A stretch of 64,000 bases of DNA from SZUA-265 sp965651905 (GTDB lineage Bacteria; Myxococcota_A; Polyangia; Polyangiales; Polyangiaceae): the NCBI GenBank assembly GCA_965651905.1, contig CBFGUG010000004.1, forward strand, positions 62,001 to 126,000, read 5' to 3'. The first letter of the stretch is position 1, and each line of letters opens with the position of its first letter. The translations under genes were made by a program, and so were the position numbers. The notes beneath the pieces were generated by a model. That model worked only from the letters and a program-made list of their open reading frames with translations. It was not told the origin of the DNA and did not search any database. Below, in pieces: positions 57,346 through 64,000 of the stretch.

Positions 57346-57380
57346 GACGAAAGCCAACGCAAATTGCGTTGGCTTTCGTC
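57346..57380. terminator. Perfect 17-bp hairpin terminator
   Basis: Arms GACGAAAGCCAACGCAA and TTGCGTTGGCTTTCGTC are perfectly complementary around one central base, 45 nt after the sigma-factor stop. GTTTG follows on the plus strand, and AAAT precedes on the other, so it may stop transcription in either direction. It is the longest perfect inverted repeat noticed in the window. Confidence 0.85.
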
Positions 57381-57924
57381 GTTTGAGGCACAGCTACATA
57401 TTGTCGCAGTCGGCCGCTAGACCACGGTAGCGAACGAGCGCTAGCACTCTCGTGCTGAGGGCTCTAGTGCCTGGACTGCTGAGCAAATGCCCCGGTCACA
57501 GCTTGGCCCCTGGGACGGCGGGCAGCTGGGGTTGCGGCTGACGGCGAGTTGCCGTCGTCGAGACATTTACATTTGCCCCCGGTTTGGGCGATTAGGGGCC
57601 GCGCTTCCGCCAGGAGGCGTCTCGAGAGTGACCCCCCACAATCCGTTCGGACTGTCGACTCGAACGGAGCAAACCCGAAGCGATTCCGTGCCCCATCACC
57701 CGACTGACGACCCGCCGCGCTGCCCTGCTTGGGGCTGCGACATTTGGCGTCAGGGCTTGTGGGTGCAGTCCGAACTAGGGTCGCGCCCGCTTGCTGTCGT
57801 GCCCGGTACTTCGCGGGCGAGCGTCATCGAGCAGCGTTCTCGCATCTGGGACTCTCCCGTGCTCGAGCATTCCCGATTGAAGACATCCCAAGTTGAAGTC
57901 GCGCCGCAGGGCGCTTGGTGACAG
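57381..57924. other. Intergenic region upstream of the act operon
   Basis: About 540 bp without a supported gene; one plus-strand frame (57487-57921) is open but has no recognisable domain, and its end abuts the actA start. The region most likely carries the act promoter and leader. Confidence 0.45.
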
Positions 57925-58575
57925 ATGGATCTTTTCGTTTTTCCTCGTTGGGCGAACAAGACCGTGCATTTGGCGGGAGCCGTGCTTGGTGTCGCGCCGC
58001 TCTATCTCATTGGCCTCATCTGGTACGGCGCTAGTCCGTACACGGTCTCGGTCGGCTACGCACCTGAGCAGCCCGTCCCGTACAGCCACGCGCTGCACGC
58101 GGGTGAGCTGGGGATCGACTGCCGCTACTGCCACACCACGGTCGAGCAGGCAGCGCACGCGGCCATTCCCCCCACGGAAACGTGCATGAACTGCCACGCA
58201 CGTGTTCGCACCACGAGTCCCAAGCTCGAGCCCGTTCGCCAAAGCTGGGAGACGGAGCAACCCATCGAGTGGACCAAGGTGCACGACCTGCCTGACTACG
58301 TGTACTTCGATCATTCGGCTCACGTGACCCGAGGCATTGGCTGCAAGTCGTGCCACGGCCGCATCGACCAGATGGAAGTCGTCTATCAGCACGAGGAGTT
58401 GAGCATGGGGTGGTGCCTCGATTGTCACCGTGCCCCCGAGCAGCATCTGCGCCCACCCGAAGAGGTGACGAACATGGGGTGGCAACCACCTGAGGCCCAA
58501 CTCGCCTTCGGCGCGAAACTCCGCGAGCAGAACAACATCAACCCCCCCACCGATTGTTCAACATGTCATCGATGA
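57925..58575 (+). CDS. actA: ACIII subunit ActA, pentaheme cytochrome c
   Basis: The 216-residue protein has one N-terminal membrane helix (about 15-34) and five CxxCH heme motifs: CRYCH, CMNCH, CKSCH, CLDCH and CSTCH. This is the pentaheme count of ActA in alternative complex III (quinol:cytochrome c/HiPIP oxidoreductase). It should face the periplasm and pass electrons from the ActB Fe-S clusters to the monoheme ActE. Its last 13 bases overlap the actB start. The act genes replace a bc1 complex in many such genomes. Confidence 0.93.
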   Translation: MDLFVFPRWANKTVHLAGAVLGVAPLYLIGLIWYGASPYTVSVGYAPEQPVPYSHALHAGELGIDCRYCHTTVEQAAHAAIPPTETCMNCHARVRTTSPKLEPVRQSWETEQPIEWTKVHDLPDYVYFDHSAHVTRGIGCKSCHGRIDQMEVVYQHEELSMGWCLDCHRAPEQHLRPPEEVTNMGWQPPEAQLAFGAKLREQNNINPPTDCSTCHR

Positions 58576-61500
58576 AGAAGCAGGACAGCCCCCGCTTGTG
58601 GCGTAGCCTGGCGGAATACGAGCAGGACCCCGACTTCCAGAAGTTCGTGGACAACGAGTTCGGCGTAGACCCGACCGAGGCGCTTCCCGACGACAAGCAG
58701 CGCCGTCGCTTCATGCAGCTGATGGCCGCTTCGTTCTCGTTGGCAGGCGCCGCTGGCTGTCGCTGGGAGGAAGACAAACTGGTGCCGATGACTCGGCGGC
58801 CCGAGGGCATCGTGCCCGGCGTTCCCCGTTACTTCCACACCGCGATGGAACTCGGCGGCGTTGGTACACCGCTCAAAGTCAAGAGCTACGACGGACGCCC
58901 CATCAAAGTCGATGGCCACCCCAATCATCCCGATACGATGGGGGCCAGCGGCACCTTCGAGCAAGGCTCGATCCTCGGACTGTACGACCCGGATCGTAGC
59001 CAGGGTCCTGCGCAGTTCTCGAACGGGCAGGCAACGGAGTCCACTTGGAAAGACTTCGGCGTCTTCGCCAACAAGCACTTCCTGGAGTTGCGCCAGGCTA
59101 ACGGCGGTGAAGGGCTGTTCGTGTTGAGCGAGTCGAGCTCATCCGCGACGGTCGCCGACACCAAGCAGCGTTTCCTGCAGGCTTTCCCGAGTGCCCAGTG
59201 GTTCGAATACGAAGCCGTCAATCGCGACAACGCTCGTGCTGGAGCGCAGCTGGCGTTCGATAGCCCTGTCAAGCCGCGTTACGACATGGCGAAAGCCGAC
59301 GTCGTGTTGTGCCTCGATGCCGATCTGTTGGCGACAGGACCCGAGTCCCTAGCCATCAGCCGCGGTTTCTCGGAGGCGCGCGATCCTGAAGGCGGCCGCA
59401 TGAACCGCATGTGGAGCGTCGAGAGCTCGCTGAGTCCAACGGGTATCCAGGCGGATCACCGCTTGGCGATTCGTTCGGCGCAGGTTGGAGCACTCGCTGC
59501 TGCACTCGACGCGGCGATCAGCAAGGCGCTCGGACAAGCTGGCGCTCAGCCCGCGCCGAAAGCCGCGTTCCTGACCACTCCTCGCGTCGCCAAGTTCGTC
59601 ACCGCACTGACCAAGGACCTGCTCGCGAGCCAAGGCAAGAGTGTGGTCGTGGTTGGCGAGAACCAGCCCGCAGAAATTCACGCGTTGGGGCATCGTCTCA
59701 ATGCACTGTTGGGCAACGTCGAAAAAACGGTCCACTACGTTGCTGACGAAGGGCCTGCCAACCTGCGCCAAGGGCTGCAAGAGCTCGTCAAGCAAGCAGA
59801 CAAGGTCAAGACTCTGGTCATCCTCGGCGGCAACCCGGTTTACACGGCGTCCGCAGACGTCGACGTCGCAAAGTTGTTCCGCAGCGATGTCGTCAGCATT
59901 CACCTGAGTCTGTACCGGGACGAGACCTCGCGGAAGTGCAGCTGGCACGTGCCGATGGCGCACTTCCTCGAGTCTTGGGCCGACACGCGCAGTTCCGACG
60001 GGTCGCTGCTGCTGAGCCAGCCGCTGATTGCTCCGCTGTTCAAGGCCCCGAGCGTTCCCGAGTTCGTCGCGCTGCTGAGGCGAGACGAGGTTCGTGAAGG
60101 GCAGCAGCTCGTTCGTCGAGCCCTCGGCGCGCGGGTGGCTTCCGACGAGGCTTGGCGTCGTGCCGTGCACGATGGTGGCTTCCCGAACACTGCAGCTCCG
60201 CCAGTCTTGCCGACGCTTCGGCCCCTGTCCCCGATTCAGTTCGGCGACGCCGCCCTGGCCGATCTGAGTCCGAGTGGCGTGTTGGAGGTTACTTTCGCTG
60301 CTGACTCGCGACTCTACGATGGTCGTTTCGCCAACAACCCTTGGCTACAAGAGTTGCCCGAGCCAGCCATGAAGCTGACGTGGGACAACGCCGCGTTCAT
60401 CAGCCCCCAAACCGCCGAGCACCTAGGTGTCGAGGATTCGACGATGGTCGTCGTCAGCGTTGGCGACCAGAAGATCACCTTGCCCGCACTGATGTGCCCC
60501 GGTCAGGCTCCGGGCTCGGTACGTCTATCCCTCGGCTACGGTCGCACGGACGCTGGCGTCGTGGGTGGTGCTTCGTCACCTCACAATCACGACCCAGTCG
60601 ACCCGGTTGGCGTGAGTGTTTACCCGCTGCGCACTGTCGCAGGTTGGGATTCAGCAACTGGTGTGAAAATTACGCCGACTGGACGCAAGTTCAAGCTGGC
60701 TACCACCCAGGACAAGCACCCGATGGACGACATCGGGCGCAAGGGAACCCAGGAGCGTCTGCCGTTGCTCGTGCGTCAAGACACGTTCGAGCACTTCCAA
60801 GACCACCCGGATCACATCCAGCACATGGTGCACCACCCGCCGCTGCTCTCGCTGTGGCACGAGCCCGTCAGCTACGAGGGGTACAAGTGGGGGATGACCA
60901 TCGACCTGAACAAGTGCAACGGCTGTAGTGCTTGTGTGGTTGCTTGCAACGCCGAGAACAACATTCCCGTCGTGGGCAAAGACCAAGTCCTGATGGGCCG
61001 CGAGATGCACTGGCTTCGTATCGATCGCTACTTCCAAGGCAACGATCCCGACGAGCCGGATCAGGTGCACAACCAGCCCGTCATGTGTCAGCACTGCGAA
61101 CACGCGCCGTGCGAGCAGGTGTGCCCGGTTGCTGCGACCATCCACAGCTCCGAGGGGCTGAACGAGATGACCTACAACCGCTGCATCGGGACTAGGTACT
61201 GCTCGAACAACTGCCCGTACAAGGTGCGTCGCTTCAACTACTTCAACTACTCGTTGCCTCTCACCGAGGAGCGTAACGAGATTCAGCGCATGGCGCAGAA
61301 TCCCGAAGTCACCGTGCGCTTCCGCGGTGTGATGGAGAAGTGCACCTTCTGCGTTCAACGTATTCAGGGCGCGAAGATCAAAGCGAAGAACGCCAAGCGT
61401 CGGATCAAAGATGGCGAGGTCACCGCGGCGTGCCAAGACGCCTGCGCCACTCGTGCAATCGAGTTCGGCGACTTGAACGATCCCAAGAGCAAGGTGGCCA

Positions 61501-61652
61501 TCAAGGCAGCCAGCTCGCGTGGTTACCACCTGCTCCAAGAGCTCAACGTGCGTCCTCGGGTGACCTACCTGGGTCGAATCACCAATCCCCATCCCGACAT
61601 GAACCAAGGCAAGTCCAAGGCGAAGGAAGGGAGCGAAGCATCCCATGGCTAA
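58563..61652 (+). CDS. actB: ACIII subunit ActB, Fe-S/molybdopterin-oxidoreductase-like
   Basis: From ATG 58563 the protein is 1029 residues. It opens with a Tat-like KQRRRFMQLMAASFSLAGAAGC, then a large molybdopterin-oxidoreductase-like part (B1, about 70-720) that keeps the fold but, as in other ActB proteins, shows no obvious Mo ligand. The C-terminal part (B2) is a PsrB-like ferredoxin subunit with four Cys clusters (CNGCSACVVAC, CQHCEHAPCEQVCP, CIGTRYCSNNCP, CTFCVQR, with ACQDACATRAI). It transfers electrons from quinol to the ActA hemes. It overlaps actC by 8 bp. Confidence 0.93.
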   Translation: MSSMKKQDSPRLWRSLAEYEQDPDFQKFVDNEFGVDPTEALPDDKQRRRFMQLMAASFSLAGAAGCRWEEDKLVPMTRRPEGIVPGVPRYFHTAMELGGVGTPLKVKSYDGRPIKVDGHPNHPDTMGASGTFEQGSILGLYDPDRSQGPAQFSNGQATESTWKDFGVFANKHFLELRQANGGEGLFVLSESSSSATVADTKQRFLQAFPSAQWFEYEAVNRDNARAGAQLAFDSPVKPRYDMAKADVVLCLDADLLATGPESLAISRGFSEARDPEGGRMNRMWSVESSLSPTGIQADHRLAIRSAQVGALAAALDAAISKALGQAGAQPAPKAAFLTTPRVAKFVTALTKDLLASQGKSVVVVGENQPAEIHALGHRLNALLGNVEKTVHYVADEGPANLRQGLQELVKQADKVKTLVILGGNPVYTASADVDVAKLFRSDVVSIHLSLYRDETSRKCSWHVPMAHFLESWADTRSSDGSLLLSQPLIAPLFKAPSVPEFVALLRRDEVREGQQLVRRALGARVASDEAWRRAVHDGGFPNTAAPPVLPTLRPLSPIQFGDAALADLSPSGVLEVTFAADSRLYDGRFANNPWLQELPEPAMKLTWDNAAFISPQTAEHLGVEDSTMVVVSVGDQKITLPALMCPGQAPGSVRLSLGYGRTDAGVVGGASSPHNHDPVDPVGVSVYPLRTVAGWDSATGVKITPTGRKFKLATTQDKHPMDDIGRKGTQERLPLLVRQDTFEHFQDHPDHIQHMVHHPPLLSLWHEPVSYEGYKWGMTIDLNKCNGCSACVVACNAENNIPVVGKDQVLMGREMHWLRIDRYFQGNDPDEPDQVHNQPVMCQHCEHAPCEQVCPVAATIHSSEGLNEMTYNRCIGTRYCSNNCPYKVRRFNYFNYSLPLTEERNEIQRMAQNPEVTVRFRGVMEKCTFCVQRIQGAKIKAKNAKRRIKDGEVTAACQDACATRAIEFGDLNDPKSKVAIKAASSRGYHLLQELNVRPRVTYLGRITNPHPDMNQGKSKAKEGSEASHG

Positions 61653-63009
61653 CACTGCTGAGATTCGCGACTGGCAAGAGCCACCGCGAGGCGACAACGC
61701 CTACGCAAAGATCACGGACGCCGTAAACCGCGTCGTCGAGACCCCCACGCCACCCAAAGCCTGGTACATCGCGTTCGGAATCGCACAGATTTGGCTCGCG
61801 ACCCTCGGGCTTTGTGTCGGCTACCTGTTTTGGGAGGGTGTGGGCATCTGGGGCAACATGAACCCGGTGGCTTGGGGTTGGCCGATCGTCAACTTCGTGT
61901 TCTGGGTCGGTATCGGTCACGCGGGAACGCTGATCAGCGCCGTGCTCTATCTGTTCCGCCAGACTTGGCGCACGGCGATCAACCGCGCGGCAGAGGCCAT
62001 GACCATCTTCGCGGTCATTTGCGCACTGTTGTTCCCAGGCATCCACATCGGTCGCCCGTGGCTACCGTATTGGATGTTGCCCATCCCGAATCAGATGGAC
62101 ATGTGGCCGCAGTTCCGCAGTCCACTGGACTGGGATATCTTCGCGGTCAGCACCTACTTCACCGTCTCTTTGATGTTCTGGTACATGGGGCTCATCCCCG
62201 ATCTGGCGTCGATTCGCGATCGCGCTACGTCGAAGATTCGCCGTTTCGCATACGGCATGGCTGCGGTGGGCTGGCGCGGTTCGTCTCGTCAGTGGCACCG
62301 CTACGAAAAGGCGTACCAGATCCTGGCAGCGCTCTCGACGCCCCTGGTGCTCTCGGTTCACTCGGTGGTTAGTTTCGACTTCGCGACGTCGCAGCTGCCC
62401 GGTTGGCACACGACGATCTTTCCGCCCTACTTCGTTGCGGGCGCCATCTTCAGCGGTTTCGCGATGGTGGTCACCTTGCTGGTCCCCGCGCGCATGTTCT
62501 TCGGACTCAAGAGTTTGATCCAGGTGCGTCACATCGAGCTGATGAACAAGGTCATTCTCGCAACGGGCACGCTGGTTGGTTACGCGTACGGCATGGAGTT
62601 TTTCATCGCCTGGTACAGCGGCGCTCCCTACGAGGGGTTCGCGTTCGTCAACCGCGCCTTCGGACCCTACGCTTGGGCGTACTGGGCGATGGTGAGCTGC
62701 AACGTGATCTTCCCGCAGCTGTATTGGTTCAAGAAGATCCGGACCAACATGCTGGCGTCGGTGGTCATAGGCGTTCTCGTCAACGTCGGAATGTGGTTCG
62801 AGCGCTTCGTAATCACGTGCAGTTCGCTCAACCGCGACTTTCTACCCTCCAGCTGGGGTTACTTCGTGCCGACCGTGTTCGACTTCCTGACGTTCATGGG
62901 CAGTTTCGGCCTGTTCTTCACGCTATTCCTACTGTTCTGCCGCTACCTGCCGCAGGTTGCCGCAAGCGAGGTCAAGGGCGTGCACGCCGCGGAGCATCAT
63001 GCTCACTGA
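61645..63009 (+). CDS. actC: ACIII subunit ActC, NrfD/PsrC-like
   Basis: The 454-residue integral membrane protein has about ten hydrophobic helices in the NrfD/PsrC pattern: WGWPIVNFVFWVGIGHAGTL, ISAVLYLFRQTWRTAI, MTIFAVICALLFPGIHIGRPW, FAVSTYFTVSLMFWYMGLI, YWAMVSCNVIFPQLYWFKKI. It holds the quinol-binding side of ACIII. The gene overlaps actB by 8 bp and precedes the actDE fusion by 51 bp. A second NrfD-like subunit (ActF) may lie beyond the window. Confidence 0.92.
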   Translation: MANTAEIRDWQEPPRGDNAYAKITDAVNRVVETPTPPKAWYIAFGIAQIWLATLGLCVGYLFWEGVGIWGNMNPVAWGWPIVNFVFWVGIGHAGTLISAVLYLFRQTWRTAINRAAEAMTIFAVICALLFPGIHIGRPWLPYWMLPIPNQMDMWPQFRSPLDWDIFAVSTYFTVSLMFWYMGLIPDLASIRDRATSKIRRFAYGMAAVGWRGSSRQWHRYEKAYQILAALSTPLVLSVHSVVSFDFATSQLPGWHTTIFPPYFVAGAIFSGFAMVVTLLVPARMFFGLKSLIQVRHIELMNKVILATGTLVGYAYGMEFFIAWYSGAPYEGFAFVNRAFGPYAWAYWAMVSCNVIFPQLYWFKKIRTNMLASVVIGVLVNVGMWFERFVITCSSLNRDFLPSSWGYFVPTVFDFLTFMGSFGLFFTLFLLFCRYLPQVAASEVKGVHAAEHHAH

Positions 63010-63060
63010 GCCTGGAACATCGAGCCTGGAAGCAACTAGCGTACGACTGAGAGTGGTTTC

Positions 63061-64000
63061 ATGAGCTACGACGAGGAAAAGAAGACGACGCCTCAGGCTG
63101 ACGAGTTGCCGTTCGGCATTCTCGCCGAATACGAAGATCAGGATCAGCTGATCGAGGCGGCCAAGAAGGTGCGCGACAAAGGTTACGAGCGCTGGGACAG
63201 CTACTCGCCGTATCCCGTTCACGGCATCGACCCGGCGATGGGCATCAAGCCCACCAAGCTTCCGTGGATCGTGCTCTGCGCGGGCCTGACGGGTTTGACC
63301 GTCGCGGTCAGCTTTCAGTGGTGGGCGAACGCCGTCGACTACCCGTTCATCACCAGCGGCAAGCCGTTCTGGAGCTTGCCGGCGAACATCCCAATCACGT
63401 TCGAGTTGACGGTCTTGTTCAGCGCCATCACGGCGTTCCTGAGCATGATGATCCTCAATGGCCTGCCGAAGCCGTCATCGCCGCTCGACCGGGTGCGTCG
63501 CTTCGCTCGCGTCACCGACGACCGCTTCTTCATCATGATCGAGACGGCCGACCCCAAATACGACGAGGCGGCCACACGAAGCCTGCTCGACGAAACTGGG
63601 GCTTCTGCCGTCGAGGCAGTACCTGCGGACACGTCTAGCGACCAGCTCCCACGCGGGTTCTTGTATGGCGTGTTGATACTCGGCGCGATGGCCATGATCC
63701 CGTTCGGGTTGTTCGCCAGTGCTCGCGCGGGCCTCTCGGAAAAGCCACCGTTCCACGTCGTGCCGAACATGGACTACCAAGCGAAGTACAAGGCGCAGCG
63801 CGTCAACGAGTTCTTCGCGGATGAGCGAGCGATGCGCGAACCCGTGGAAGGCACGGTTGCCGTCGGCGAGTTGCGTGAGGACGCACACCTCTACGAGGGG
63901 CTCGAGAACGGCGCCATTGCTCGTACGTTCCCAACGTCGATCGAGATCGATGCCACCACGATGGCACGCGGTAAGCGTCAGTTCGGCGTCTTCTGTGCGC
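63061..64000 (+). CDS. ActD-ActE fusion of ACIII (3' end cut by window)
   Basis: The open frame runs from ATG 63061 through the window end (313 codons seen). Residues 1-190 match ActD/DUF3341: a soluble start (ADELPFGILAEYEDQDQLIEA), two helices (LPWIVLCAGLTGLTVAVSF, FELTVLFSAITAFLSMMIL) and RFFIMIETADPKYDEAATRSL. A further helix (about 202-220) leads to an ActE-like part (FHVVPNMDYQAKYKAQRV, ATTMARGKRQFGVFC) that stops at the first Cys of the expected CxxCH heme site. ActD and ActE are usually separate proteins, so this appears to be a fusion. Confidence 0.85.
   Translation, partial: MSYDEEKKTTPQADELPFGILAEYEDQDQLIEAAKKVRDKGYERWDSYSPYPVHGIDPAMGIKPTKLPWIVLCAGLTGLTVAVSFQWWANAVDYPFITSGKPFWSLPANIPITFELTVLFSAITAFLSMMILNGLPKPSSPLDRVRRFARVTDDRFFIMIETADPKYDEAATRSLLDETGASAVEAVPADTSSDQLPRGFLYGVLILGAMAMIPFGLFASARAGLSEKPPFHVVPNMDYQAKYKAQRVNEFFADERAMREPVEGTVAVGELREDAHLYEGLENGAIARTFPTSIEIDATTMARGKRQFGVFCA

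Noticed and set aside
57487..57921. Plus-strand ORF just before actA
   Set aside because: No domain, unusual composition, no good ribosome binding site; more likely the act leader.

Overview
The window is high-GC chromosomal DNA that most likely comes from a member of the Myxococcota, probably the Polyangia (Sorangium or Sandaracinus side). This is an inference from gene content: a MYXO-CTERM-like sorting tail, an AgmX/PglI-type C-terminal tail on a zinc-ribbon/GYF protein, a Pkn-type Ser/Thr kinase followed by a TPR/PEGA-like protein, many D/E- and Cys-rich lipoproteins, a TSP3-OmpA protein, and an alternative complex III (act) operon. No rRNA, tRNA, CRISPR array, insertion sequence or prophage was recognised.

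Layout. 0.3-9.3 kb: envelope and signalling genes (RlpA, a Cys-repeat lipoprotein, a TPR protein, a Ser/Thr kinase, a frameshifted Rpn-type nuclease and a 20-21-bp minisatellite). 9.3-17 kb: an AmgK-like kinase, rsmG, a cytochrome-porin and MYXO-CTERM cytochrome pair, a 5'-3' exonuclease and a PrsW-like protease. 17.6-25.4 kb: mlaE, a divergent mlaF and 5-formyl-THF cyclo-ligase, facing the tight operon argD-argF-(degenerate P-type ATPase)-fur and an HU gene. 25.8-32.7 kb: ybeY, enoyl-CoA hydratase, M1-HEAT aminopeptidase and recD2. 32.7-43.2 kb: surface and signalling proteins (GYF/AgmX, TSP3-OmpA, REC-EAL, lipoproteins). 43.2-49.4 kb: an acyl-CoA mutase large subunit with isobutyryl-CoA-mutase-type residues, a cystathionine gamma-synthase family enzyme, dapD and hypotheticals. 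49.5-53 kb: the TCA cluster mdh-sucC-sucD-ndk. 53.3-57.3 kb: rpmI-rplT-pheS (no infC or pheT beside it) and a sigma-70 factor. 57.9-64 kb: actA-actB-actC and an actD/actE fusion cut by the window end.

The most unusual item is the 817-residue P1B-type ATPase homologue at 20311-22764. It keeps the fold and an N-terminal Cys4 treble-clef-like domain, but it has lost the phosphorylated Asp (Cys in its place), the CPC, TGE and HP motifs and GDGxND. It sits 1 nt from a fur gene. Next in interest are the MlaF-like ATPase with altered Walker B and H-loop residues, the stand-alone mutase with the Phe/Gln substrate pair, and two adjacent secreted single-CxxCH proteins, one of them apparently a cytochrome-barrel fusion.

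All functional calls come from reading translated sequence and motifs by eye; no database search was run.
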